From NCBI GenBank assembly GCA_964506505.1, contig CAZDKY010000003.1:59489-123488 (forward strand): a stretch of 64,000 bases of DNA. The letters are read 5' to 3'. Below the pieces are notes generated by a model, which was not told the origin of the DNA, made no database searches, and saw only the letters and a list, made by a program, of their open reading frames with translations. A program made the translations under genes and the position numbers. Origin of the DNA: M55B129 sp964506505 (GTDB lineage: Bacteria > Bacillota > Dethiobacteria > DTU022). The stretch's first letter is position 1; every line of letters starts with the position of its first letter. Shown one piece after another: positions 39,837 to 49,500 of the stretch.

Positions 39837-40361
39837 TCAGGCTTTCAAGATACACAGATCGGCTAGCTGACGATAGTCCTCGTTATAATCCAATCCATAC
39901 CCGATGACAAAACGATCGGGGATGGTAAATCCGCAATAATCGGGATCAAAAACTACTTCACGGCGTTCCGGTTTATCAAGAAGAGTTGCCACTTTCAAAG
40001 TTTTTGGCTGACGGCTGCTTAAATTTTCCTTGAGATAGCTGAGTGTAAGGCCGGTATCGACAATATCCTCAATAATCAAAACATCCTTATCCTTGATACT
40101 CCGATCAAGGTCCTTTTGTATGCGCACTACACCTGAGGAAGCCGTATCGGCACCATAGCTTGAGACAGCCATGAAATCAATTTCCACCGGTATATCAAGG
40201 CTACGGATCAGATCGCTCAAAAAGACCACCGCTCCTTTTAATACCCCGATCAGGAGAGGTTTCCGACCTTTATAATCAGCTGAAATTTTGGAGGCCATTT
40301 CCCGGACTCTGTTCCCAATTTCTTCTGCACTAAGCATTACTTCCAACCTCTCTTCTGCCAT
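39837..40361 (-). CDS. hpt: Hypoxanthine phosphoribosyltransferase
   Basis: Makes IMP or GMP from hypoxanthine or guanine plus PRPP. The 174-residue protein has the PRPP loop VLIIEDIVDTGLTL, GVLKGAVVFLSDL and the C-terminal VIGYGLDYNEDYR. A second possible start, ATG at 40337, has a GAGGTTGGAAG stretch in front. Order tilS-hpt-ftsH is conserved across Bacillota. Confidence 0.96.
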   Translation of the reverse strand: MAEERLEVMLSAEEIGNRVREMASKISADYKGRKPLLIGVLKGAVVFLSDLIRSLDIPVEIDFMAVSSYGADTASSGVVRIQKDLDRSIKDKDVLIIEDIVDTGLTLSYLKENLSSRQPKTLKVATLLDKPERREVVFDPDYCGFTIPDRFVIGYGLDYNEDYRQLADLCILKA

Positions 40362-40475
40362 CTAATTGCCACCTTTCCCATTTTTTTACCCGGGGCAGCC
40401 CCGGGGCCTGCAGCAGAAACAGCTTCCAAATCCAGGATCCATAAAACCGATCTGTTCCACCAGAATTACTTCTTT

Positions 40476-41897
40476 TCACCTTTTAAACCGCCGTTTTTTA
40501 AAAACTCTGTATTCCAGTAATAAAACCCGCTCTGTTTCTTTCGTGATTCGATATGGATGGGCAATCCTCTTTCCAACTATCCAGATTATTTCGCCTCCAG
40601 CCGTCAGGAGCGGTACTGAAGACCTTTCCGGGGCCGGTATTTTCTGATCAATAAAAAATTTCTTCAGCTTTTTGCTTCCGGAAGCACCCTGAGGATGAAA
40701 CCGCGCCCCCGTCCAGCGGAATCGAATGGCCAGCTTTTTATGGACAATCTTATCATAATCAAGATAGGCCAAGCAGGATGGAGGCGGCCAGGTAAGCTGA
40801 TCCGGCTTAACAATGCGAGCTGTTACCGAGCCCTTTCCCGGTATCACTGTACGCCCGGGAAGAACAAGCTGAATCCGGGCCGATGATAATTGTTGCGGTT
40901 CGACTTTTTTGAAAAACCGGAGGAAACGGCCGTCATGATAAATATGGACCGCTCCCGGGAGCGTATAGATCCAACCTCTCCTGCCTTCCTTTAATGTACC
41001 AAGCAGTGCTTCAGTGTGCTCTCTGCCCGGAGCTTCTGTCAGACCGCTTTTTTCCAAAATCCTCCGTAATACCCGACCGCGCAGGGCTTCCGGCAAAACC
41101 ATCAAAGCGTCTCTCTCAACAGCCGTTTTATTTCCTCCACCCCTCATCAACCTGAGGCTGTACCTTTCGGTCATATTTTCCATAAACAATCGATCTTTTA
41201 AAGCAAGCGAAGCCAGGCCTGAAAGAGATTCACGTATGCGGGGGTTGAATTCACTTTCCAGTCTTGGTATCAGTTCAAGGCGCAGTTTATTGCGGGTATA
41301 ATTGGTCTCCAGATTACTACTGTCGGTGCAAGGCTGAAGACCTTTAGTGGTACAATATGCTTCAATTTCCTTCCTGGTAAGGCAAAGAAGGGGCCTCAGG
41401 AACTTTAGCCCATCCTCATAGCGGCAGGGCAGGATTCCGGCTAAACCGTCAACCCCGGTACCCCTGATTATATTCAACAACACAGTTTCGGCCTGATCAT
41501 CGAGGTGATGGCCAAGAACTATAGCAGTTGCATGGTATTTTGCCGCCACCTCGCGGAATAAATTATACCTCGCCAGGCGTCCCGCTTCTTCTTCCGAAAT
41601 CCTGCGCTCACTTTTTAGGGCACGAATATCAATTGCTTTCATTTCGAAAGGCAGAGACCAGTCGACGGCAATTTTTTCAACAAATGAAGCTTCTTCGACT
41701 GCCTCGGGCCTGAGGCAGTGGTTAAGGTGGGCAACAACAATATTGAGTTTTAATTCAGGAAGAGCTCTGCTTAGCATATGAAGCAGGCAAAGCGAATCCG
41801 GCCCCCCCGATACAGCAACAACTACCGTTTCCCCACCGGTTAATAATCTATGTTCTTTGATAAAGCTCTTAACTTTTCCCAGTTGATCCAAGAGCAC
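40476..41897 (-). CDS. tilS: tRNA(Ile)-lysidine synthase
   Basis: Attaches lysine to C34 of the AUA-reading tRNA-Ile, so that it reads AUA rather than AUG; essential. The PP-loop SGGPDSLCLLHM, HLNHCLRPEA, the GHHLDDQAETVL motif and the C-terminal TilS domain (RFRWTGARFHPQG, SKKLKKFFIDQKIP) are all seen. 473 residues. GTG start at 41897 with a weak ribosome-binding site; TTG two codons later is possible. Confidence 0.95.
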   Translation of the reverse strand: MLLDQLGKVKSFIKEHRLLTGGETVVVAVSGGPDSLCLLHMLSRALPELKLNIVVAHLNHCLRPEAVEEASFVEKIAVDWSLPFEMKAIDIRALKSERRISEEEAGRLARYNLFREVAAKYHATAIVLGHHLDDQAETVLLNIIRGTGVDGLAGILPCRYEDGLKFLRPLLCLTRKEIEAYCTTKGLQPCTDSSNLETNYTRNKLRLELIPRLESEFNPRIRESLSGLASLALKDRLFMENMTERYSLRLMRGGGNKTAVERDALMVLPEALRGRVLRRILEKSGLTEAPGREHTEALLGTLKEGRRGWIYTLPGAVHIYHDGRFLRFFKKVEPQQLSSARIQLVLPGRTVIPGKGSVTARIVKPDQLTWPPPSCLAYLDYDKIVHKKLAIRFRWTGARFHPQGASGSKKLKKFFIDQKIPAPERSSVPLLTAGGEIIWIVGKRIAHPYRITKETERVLLLEYRVFKKRRFKR

Positions 41898-41948
41898 TCA
41901 CTACCTGTCTGTCGATAGGTGAAGAGTCATATTAGAAAGATAAAAAAA

Positions 41949-41965
41949 CACCCTGATCCAGAGTG
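41949..41965 (-). terminator. Terminator after the S1-domain gene
   Basis: CAC-C-CTG with CAG-A-GTG, one mismatch, followed on the minus strand by seven T residues (41942-41948). Confidence 0.65.
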
Positions 41966-42000
41966 CCTTTTGATTAAACACTGAACTGACGTTATCCTAT

Positions 42001-42414
42001 CTAAAAAGCTTCCCTGAAAGAACCACGGCCGCCTCTTTTCGATTCTGTATTGCGTTTCAGATCAAGCAGGCGTTCATCGCTTTCCTTTAGAAAACGGCTC
42101 ATTTTGTCTTCAAATGAAACCTTTTTTACCGTATCGGGTTTATTCCGGCTGCTTTTTTTATTCGGCGTGTATCCTTCCACCGCCTGTCTGATTGAAAGAC
42201 CTATTTTCCCATTGCTTTCTACCGAAAGAACCTTAACTTTCACCTTGTCCGCTTTCTTGAAAAAATCATTGATGTCTTTTACATACTCGTCCGCTATTTC
42301 GGATATATGGACAAGGCCTGTTGTTCCACCAGGCAGCTCCACAAAGGCTCCAAATTTTGTGATCCCGGTAATCACTCCCTCCAGAATACTGCCAACCTTT
42401 ATTTCCTTCTTAAT
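42001..42414 (-). CDS. S1 RNA-binding domain protein, YabR-like, probable AUU start
   Basis: A 137-residue cytoplasmic protein with one S1 domain at the N-terminus (VGSILEGVITGITKFGAFVELPGGTTGLVHISEIAD...KVKVKVLSVESNGKIGLS) and a basic, low-complexity C-terminus. Its position beside divIC and the sequence match YabR of B. subtilis (general stress protein 13-like). No ATG/GTG/TTG lies at the right place; AAGGAGG is eight bases before ATT at 42412-42414, which would give KKEIKVGSILEG after the start residue, as in YabR. A GTG at 42375 would cut off the first S1 strand and has no usable spacing. Function probably linked to translation. Confidence 0.85.
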   Translation of the reverse strand: MKKEIKVGSILEGVITGITKFGAFVELPGGTTGLVHISEIADEYVKDINDFFKKADKVKVKVLSVESNGKIGLSIRQAVEGYTPNKKSSRNKPDTVKKVSFEDKMSRFLKESDERLLDLKRNTESKRGGRGSFREAF

Positions 42415-42481
42415 GAAAAACTCCTCCTTGCGTTATTTTTAAATCATAACTAAAGATATTATAACGATTATAGTGCTATTG

Positions 42482-42817
42482 TCAATCCTCCAGTTGAAAT
42501 ATAACCTCTCCGGGCTTTACCAACCCAAGCCTGTCTCGAGCCATCACTTCAAGATACCCGGGATCCTGAAGCCTTTCAATCTCTTCTTCCAGCGTATCCC
42601 TGCGGATTTCAAGTTTATCAATATGTGATTCATATTCGGCCAGTTCATCTTTTACCAGGCACTGCTTGATATACTGGGCACCAATCATCAACAACAGGGC
42701 AACGATCACTAAAATACCAACTGCACTCACCAAACGGTAAGAGCCATAATTGGTTTCCCTGTACTGCCGGGGGAAATCTGACACCTCTTTTCCCCCCGCC
42801 CTGTTTTTAGCTTTCAT
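42482..42817 (-). CDS. divIC: Septum formation initiator, DivIC/FtsB family
   Basis: A 111-residue bitopic membrane protein of the divisome. Short cytoplasmic N-terminus, single helix (about 29-48, LVSAVGILVIVALLLMIGA), then a coiled coil (CLVKDELAEYESHIDKLEIRRDTLEEEIERLQ) and the family end motif DPGYLEVMARDRLGLVKPGE. Upstream of the S1 gene as in B. subtilis. Confidence 0.93.
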   Translation of the reverse strand: MKAKNRAGGKEVSDFPRQYRETNYGSYRLVSAVGILVIVALLLMIGAQYIKQCLVKDELAEYESHIDKLEIRRDTLEEEIERLQDPGYLEVMARDRLGLVKPGEVIFQLED

Positions 42818-42945
42818 AGTGTTCGCACCGTCTTACAAACGTTTATTTTTAATGAACTTCGACAGGAAAAACCAATTTCCTGCTCTTGCAGAATAATAAT
42901 AACTTATTTTGCCATTTAAAGAAAGGTATGATACATTAAAAAGAA

Positions 42946-42964
42946 AATCCTCCAGTGGAGGATT
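42946..42964 (-). terminator. Terminator of the HU gene
   Basis: AATCCTCC-ACT-GGAGGATT on the minus strand, followed by a T-rich run (TTTCTTTTT). Confidence 0.85.
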
Positions 42965-43004
42965 AAAGACGGTAATAATTTCCATATCTAAAATAACTGT
43001 TAGG

Positions 43005-43277
43005 TTATTTTACTTTTTCCTTTAATGCTTTACCCGGTTTAAAAGCAGGAACCTTCAAGGCTTTAATCTTAATTTTTTCTCCCGTAGCCGGGTTGCGTCC
43101 TTCTCTTGCCTTACGATTGCGGACCTCGAAAGTTCCAAAACCTACCAGCTGCACTTTATCCCCACCAACCAAACCGTCAGTTATGCTTTCCAGTACCGCT
43201 TTAACCGCTTTTTCACTATCCTTTTTGGACATTCCCGCTTTCTCTGCAACCAGATCAACCAGTTCAGATTTGTTCAC
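43005..43277 (-). CDS. hup: DNA-binding protein HU
   Basis: A 90-residue histone-like protein that bends and compacts DNA. Standard features: N-terminal helices MNKSELVDLVAEKAG, the VQLVGFGTFEVRNRKAREGRNPATGEKI arm with GRNP, and VPAFKPGKALKE. GGAGG upstream. Located where B. subtilis has rlbA/yabP/yabQ, between mazG and divIC. Confidence 0.97.
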   Translation of the reverse strand: MNKSELVDLVAEKAGMSKKDSEKAVKAVLESITDGLVGGDKVQLVGFGTFEVRNRKAREGRNPATGEKIKIKALKVPAFKPGKALKEKVK

Positions 43278-43355
43278 TGTTTAAAGCCCTCCTCATACAA
43301 AATGGAATACCTGATTAGTTTATCATTATTCGCTCTTATAGAATGGATCCCTTCT

Positions 43356-44810
43356 TTATTTGCCGATTTTCCTTATTTTTTTAGCCTCTTCCCACCATTC
43401 ATCCATTTCTTTCAAGGTAAACTCCTTCAGCGGACGGTTCCTTTTTTCTGCCTGATCAGAGATGTATTGAAAGCGTTTCATAAATTTTTTTATGGTCTTA
43501 CCGAGAGCCATTTCAGGGTTCACCTTCAGAAAACGGGCAACGTTAACTATTGAAAAGAGATAATCGCCGATTTCTTCTTCAATCGCAGCACCGTCTTCAT
43601 CCCTACAGGCTTCCTGGAGCTCGGAAAGTTCTTCTTCGACTTTATGCATAGGGCCGTCAAGATCAGGCCAATCGAAGCCGAACTGGGCAGCCTTCTTCTG
43701 CAGTTTATATGCTTTCAGTAAGGCTGGAAGGCCGTAATCAACTGAAAGAACTGGACTGGTTTTATCTTCGTGGCGCTCTTTCGATTTGATTTTCTCCCAG
43801 ATGACTTTAACCTGGGCTGGATTATCCGCTTTCTCACGGCCGAAAACATGGGGATGGCGGCGGATCAATTTTTCGGTAATTCCTTCAATTACATCAAAGA
43901 TATCGAACCGCTTTTCTTCCCTGGCAATTTCACTGTGAAAAATAACTTGTAAGAGCAGATCGCCCAGTTCTTCTTTAAATGATTGATCATCCCTTTTTTC
44001 AATAGCGGAAACCACTTCATAAGCTTCCTCGATCAGGTACTGACGCAAACTGACGTGGGTCTGCTCTCTATCCCAGGGACAACCATCCGGGGCACGCAGC
44101 CTGGTCATAACACCAAGCAGATCACCAATTATCTTTTTACCGGAAGGCGGCAAATATATTGTTGAATAATTATCAAAAAGAGGCTGTCGATCAAGATCAT
44201 AAAGCGATCCTGTCCAACTTTTTTCAAAAGGCGTGCCCGCCGCCCTAATCACTGTTACCGGATAGTTTTCCGGGTATATTTCCATCAATTTCAATTTTAC
44301 CTGCGAAGCGATGAAATTATTGTATACCTGGGCCAGGATAAGATGATTGGGCGATGGTTCTTTTAAAGAATCGAGAGCCAGGGCATCATAGATGTTGAAA
44401 CCCTCCAGAAGATCGATTTGAAGAGCATTTAAAAGGGGCTCGATAAAACTTATTCCGGATACAAACTGCAGACCGATGCCCAGCCGCGGGCAAATTTTCC
44501 GCAGTTTTTTAACAACCATTTCTCCCACATCAGGATGCCCGGGGACAGCATAACATACAGTCCCATGTCTTTTGGCAGCCTTGATCAATTTAAAAGTTAT
44601 CTTTCTGTAAACGTGAGAAAAATCTTTTTCATTTTCGTAGAGATAATCAAAAGACTGTCCTTTTTTACCAAGCGCCGCATAGCGCCTGGCAGCAGGATGC
44701 CTGAGAGTACGATAATAAACTAAGGAGTCTTTTTTTAACCAGGACAGCGCCTCTTTGGTTACATCCCGTGGAGACCCCGGCCCCAGCCCTATGATAATTA
44801 TTCTATCCAT
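43356..44810 (-). CDS. mazG: Tetrapyrrole methylase-like + MazG pyrophosphohydrolase fusion
   Basis: A 484-residue fusion like YabN of B. subtilis. Residues 1 to about 225 form a SAM-dependent tetrapyrrole-methylase-type domain (IIGLGPGSPRDVT, CYAVPGHPDVGE), whose own function is unknown. The rest has two MazG-type all-alpha NTP pyrophosphohydrolase modules: CPWDREQTHVSLRQYLIEEAYEV...EELGDLLLQVIFHSEIA, then EEELSELQEA...EEIGDYLFSIVNVARFL. Probably removes aberrant nucleotides. In the mfd-spoVB-mazG-hup cluster. Confidence 0.95.
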   Translation of the reverse strand: MDRIIIIGLGPGSPRDVTKEALSWLKKDSLVYYRTLRHPAARRYAALGKKGQSFDYLYENEKDFSHVYRKITFKLIKAAKRHGTVCYAVPGHPDVGEMVVKKLRKICPRLGIGLQFVSGISFIEPLLNALQIDLLEGFNIYDALALDSLKEPSPNHLILAQVYNNFIASQVKLKLMEIYPENYPVTVIRAAGTPFEKSWTGSLYDLDRQPLFDNYSTIYLPPSGKKIIGDLLGVMTRLRAPDGCPWDREQTHVSLRQYLIEEAYEVVSAIEKRDDQSFKEELGDLLLQVIFHSEIAREEKRFDIFDVIEGITEKLIRRHPHVFGREKADNPAQVKVIWEKIKSKERHEDKTSPVLSVDYGLPALLKAYKLQKKAAQFGFDWPDLDGPMHKVEEELSELQEACRDEDGAAIEEEIGDYLFSIVNVARFLKVNPEMALGKTIKKFMKRFQYISDQAEKRNRPLKEFTLKEMDEWWEEAKKIRKIGK

Positions 44811-44891
44811 TCAATTACCTCCCCGAAAACCACAATTGCTAGTTTGTTAAAGCTTTAAATAATGCAGAAACAGAAAGCTGCCCGGGCTTTA

Positions 44892-46523
44892 TTAATCCGA
44901 GCCAGACTTTTTCCTGACGCGTATTGCCATTGCAGCAAATTTCCTGCCAATGAATGGTAACATCTGCAGTTCTTCCCCGGTAAAACCACCGGATAAAAGG
45001 AGAACAGCAAAGTATACAATGATCCCCAGGACAATTGCTGTCAGGGTGGCAACCAGGTTAAGCAGGCCGCCGGATAAGAACCCCCCCGTAAAACAGGCCA
45101 TAGCAGTATAAATAAGGTACGCAGTCAGGGCCATAGCTGTGCTGGCTATGCCCGGCAGAACAAGCAATTCCCACACTTTTCCCCGCCATCCTGTGAAACG
45201 GCGGACATAATAAAGGTTCAATGCTGCCGCTACTGCAAGACCGATTACAGAGGCCAGGGCAGAACCGCCCACATTAAGAGAAGGAATAGCCGTTAGGTAC
45301 CAGGCCAGGATTGTTTTAACAATCCCCCCGTATAACATATTTAGAGCAGGGACGATCGCTTTGCCAAGGCCCTGGATTAAACCGGTTGTCGAAACATAGA
45401 TACACAGAGGGATCACTGACCAGGACATCCAGGCAAGGGGATAACCGGCTTCGGCATTATTAAACAGGAGAACAGTGATCGGCTCGGCCAGAACGAACAA
45501 ACCGACAGCCGAGGGAATGGAAAACAGGGCTGTTAATTTCACGGCAACAGCCGATCGGCTGCGAATAAGGCCGTCATTCTTCAGGATATAAGCTTCAGAA
45601 ATGGCCGGTACAAGGCTCATACTGAGGGCTAAGGCCATTACATTGGGGAAGTAAACAACAGAACCGGCCATGCCAGTAAGCTGTCCATACAAAGCGCGTG
45701 CGCTTGCAATATCGAAGCCGGCCGCCTGCAGCTGCCGTGGAACCACCGCCAGGTCGATCAGCGATATAAGAGGAATGACCAGACCACCGATGGTTACCGG
45801 CACCGCCAGGCTCAGAATACGACTGATTATCCGGCTTACGGATTCGGGATTACTGCTTTGGCTTTTCTTTTCTTGCCATAAGGAACGGCGGGTTCTCCAA
45901 TAAAGGAACGCCAGGAATAGAAGACCGGCCAACCCGCCGGCCGCCGCTCCAGAAGTTGCCCCGGCGGCAGCATATTCAATGCCTACCGGCAAGTACAATA
46001 AAACCAGGCTTAAAGCAAATCCGACCCTGATCAGCTGTTCTATAAGCTGAGAAAGAGCAGTGGGCAGCATATTCTGTTGCCCCTGGAAAAACCCGCGCAG
46101 CGAGGCCATAGTTGTCACAAAAAAAATAGCCGGTGAAATTGCCATCAGGGGATAAACTGCTTTCATATCCCTTATAACCGTAGCGGCAATAAATTCAGCC
46201 CCCAGCAGAAGGACAAAAAAGATAGCAAGGCCGCTTAGCATAAGAATGACAAAAGCAATGCGAAATGCTCTCATCGCTTCGCTGTATTCGCGTATGGCTA
46301 TTTTCTCGGCCATTATTTTGGAGAGGGCAACGGGAATTCCTGCGGTGGATATCACCAGCAGGGTTGAATAGATGGGATAAGCATACTGGTAAAGGCCGAT
46401 TCCTTCATCACCCAGGATTGCGGCCAGAATTATCCTGAAGACAGCTCCTACAATCCGCGCGGCGATACCGGTTACAGCCAGAATGGCTGCTCCTCTGACA
46501 AACGATGAATTGCTGGTGCCCAA
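44892..46523 (-). CDS. spoVB: SpoVB-type lipid II flippase-like protein (MOP superfamily)
   Basis: A 543-residue membrane protein with about 14 helices, member of the polysaccharide-biosynthesis/MurJ-like flippases. SFVRGAAILAVTGIAARIVGAVFRIILAAILGDEG opens the protein as in SpoVB. Synteny (mfd-spoVB-mazG) supports the name, but the intervening spoVT is absent and paralogues of this group act in vegetative wall synthesis, so a sporulation role should not be assumed. TTG start at 46523 with AAGGTAA upstream. Confidence 0.88.
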   Translation of the reverse strand: MGTSNSSFVRGAAILAVTGIAARIVGAVFRIILAAILGDEGIGLYQYAYPIYSTLLVISTAGIPVALSKIMAEKIAIREYSEAMRAFRIAFVILMLSGLAIFFVLLLGAEFIAATVIRDMKAVYPLMAISPAIFFVTTMASLRGFFQGQQNMLPTALSQLIEQLIRVGFALSLVLLYLPVGIEYAAAGATSGAAAGGLAGLLFLAFLYWRTRRSLWQEKKSQSSNPESVSRIISRILSLAVPVTIGGLVIPLISLIDLAVVPRQLQAAGFDIASARALYGQLTGMAGSVVYFPNVMALALSMSLVPAISEAYILKNDGLIRSRSAVAVKLTALFSIPSAVGLFVLAEPITVLLFNNAEAGYPLAWMSWSVIPLCIYVSTTGLIQGLGKAIVPALNMLYGGIVKTILAWYLTAIPSLNVGGSALASVIGLAVAAALNLYYVRRFTGWRGKVWELLVLPGIASTAMALTAYLIYTAMACFTGGFLSGGLLNLVATLTAIVLGIIVYFAVLLLSGGFTGEELQMLPFIGRKFAAMAIRVRKKSGSD

Positions 46524-46558
46524 AATAAATTACCTTCTTAAAGTTATTCTGACCTGTA

Positions 46559-49500
46559 TTATAACAGGTTGGAAACCCCACTGTCAGCAGTCTGTTTCTT
46601 CTGTCCTTCTTGCATAATGATCAATTCTCTGAACAGGGCAAGCAAACCGTCGACAACAGATCCCTGCAATCCGTCAGGTTTTATCCTGATTGAAAAAGGT
46701 TCTTCCCTCTCTTTGATAAGACTCTGTCGGTCAACCGTATTGGCTCGTCCAAAACAGTTTTCATCCACAGATGCCTCTGGAGTGAAGCGGATCTGAATTG
46801 TATTTTTCTGCTGGACAGAAACCACTTTGAGCCGGGCTGCGAGGATGCGCAGCTCTCCAATCTTTAATAAATTATTGACCGGTTCGGGGGGCGTTCCGAA
46901 ACGATCGATCAGTTCTTCACCCAATTCCAGCAGTTCTTGCAACGAATCGCTTCCGTAGATGCGGCGGTAGAAATTAACTTTTTGAGCCTGGGCCCCAATG
47001 TAAGAGGCGGGAATATATGCATCAACTGATAGATCAAGTCTAGTGTCAACTTTTGGTGCGCGTTTTTCATTTTTCAGTGCGACAACGGCCTGATCGAGTA
47101 ACTTTACATATAGATCATAACCCACTGCAGCAATAAAACCATGCTGTTCGGCACCGAGGATATTGCCCGCGCCTCGAATCTCCAGATCCCGCAGCGCTAC
47201 TTTAAACCCTGAACCCAGCTCGGTAAATTCCTTAATCGCCTTTAACCTCTTGCGTGCAACTTCAGATACCACTTTGTCTCTTCGATAAGTAAGATAGGCA
47301 TAAGCCAGACGATCAGAACGTCCTACCCGGCCCCTGATCTGATAGAGCTGTGCCAGACCGAATTTATCAGCATCACAGATTATTAATGTATTAACATTGG
47401 GAATGTCCAGGCCTGATTCAATAATCGTTGTACTGATCAGGATCTGGTGAAAACCGGCCTGAAAATCAGTCATAATCCTTTCAAGATTTGCTTCCGGTAT
47501 CCGACCGTGTCCAACAGCAACAGATGCTTTCGGAAAAATTTTCTGAATTCGTTCCGCAAACCTGTTAATCCGATCAATCCTGTTGTAGAGAATGAAAACC
47601 TGCCCACCCCGGCTGATTTCACGCTGAACTGCTTCACGCAATAATTCTTCAGAGTACTCCAGGACATAAGTTTGGATAGGGAAACGGTTTTCCGGCGGGG
47701 TTTCGATAATGCTCAGATCCCTGGCCCCGGTCAGAGATAGATGAAGAGTCCTCGGAATAGGTGTGGCAGTAAGAGCCAGTGTATCTATTTCCAGGCGCAT
47801 TTTCTTCATTTTTTCTTTCTGGAGCACTCCAAAACGCTGTTCTTCGTCTGCGACAAAGAGTCCCAGATCGTTAAAAGAGATGTCCGCAGACAGAAGACGA
47901 TGGGTCCCAATTACAATGTCGATCTTGCCGGTCGAGAGATCTTCAATTATTTCTTTTTGCTTGCTCTTCGCTACGAATCTGCTCAGGCAGGCAATTCTTA
48001 CCGGAAATCCTGCAAATCGTTCCCGGAAAGTATTGTAATGCTGCATAGCCAAAATCGTAGTGGGGACAAGCACAGCGACCTGTTTTCCTTCTATGACTAC
48101 TTTGAAAGCAGCTCGCATGGCTACCTCGGTCTTCCCGTAACCAACATCACCGCAGATCAACCTGTCCATAGGTTGTTCCTTTTCCAGGTCGGTTTTTACA
48201 TCAACAATAGCGCGTTGCTGATCCGGAGTTTCTTCGTAAGGAAAATTTGCTTCGAATTCTTCCTGCCAGGAATGATCGGGACCAAAGGCATACCCTTTCA
48301 CAGCCTGCCTGGCAGCGTAAATAGATAAAAGCTCCCGGGCCAGTTCTTCTATTGAGAGGTTGACCCTGCTCTTAATGCGCTGCCATTCTCCTCCTCCCAG
48401 GCTGTGCAAACGGGGAGGAGGCCCCTCTCCTCCCGAATATTTCTGAATCAGCTCTACCTGGTCAATTGGTATATAAAGGCGATCAGCACCCCTGTAGCGC
48501 AGCATGAGATAATCACGCATTGTCCCCCCAATTTCAAGAGTGCTGGTCCCCTGATACCTGCCGATACCATGCTGTTCGTGGACCAAGTAATCACCCGGCT
48601 TCAGTTCACGATAATCGCTGAGCCGAATACCGCTTTTGGAAGCAGCTCTTTTTTTCTTTTTCCGCTTTGGCAACAGATTTTGTTCGTCAAGAACCGCCAG
48701 TTTCAAAGGGGGAATAACAAATCCTTCCTCCAGGGCACCGGTGAGAACCGCTACCTGTTCCGGATCTAAAAACGGTAAATTTTCTTTCTGCAGCAGCCCG
48801 GGCTCTTCGGGATCAGCCAAAAATTCTCTCAAACCCCGGCCGCGTTTTTCAGTCTCAGCGATCAAATAAACGCGGTAGCCATTTTTTAGCCATCTTCTGT
48901 AATCGTTACTGAAAAGATCCCGCTGGCCGTGATAAGACGGGGCACTTTTAGCATCGAAATGATATGCCGGCAAATCACCGGCTGTTTTGTTGTCTCCGGG
49001 GAAAAGAGAACAAAAGAGCAGGGAGCTGCGTATCCGCTGAAAAAGTTCTTTTTCATCCCAGAGCTGCTGGTGATTATTAATTATTAGCTCGGCATTGATC
49101 AGGACATTGCTCAGATAAACAGCCAGCTCATGCCGCAGGTTATTCCCTTTTTCGATCAGCGTAACCGGTTCTTCAACAACCACCAGGTAATCCGGAGAGA
49201 GGTAATCAAGCAGTGAAGCACCGTCACCGTAAAAGAATGAAAAGTAAGGACTTAGCATATCAAGGCCGTCCGGCTGGGACAACCTTTCCAGGTGACGGTT
49301 AATTTGCTCTTTTAAAATAACCGCCGCCTTTTCCTCCCCTCGCCGGCGCAGACCGGCAAAAGCGCTCTCGAGTTTCTTGAGTATCAACTGTCGCCCACTG
49401 GCATAAACCTTCGCCGGCAGGGGCAGTTCTCTTGCCGGCAGGATCACGGCTTCATCTACCATCTCCGTCGAACGCTGGGTAGAAGGATCAAAATATCTTA

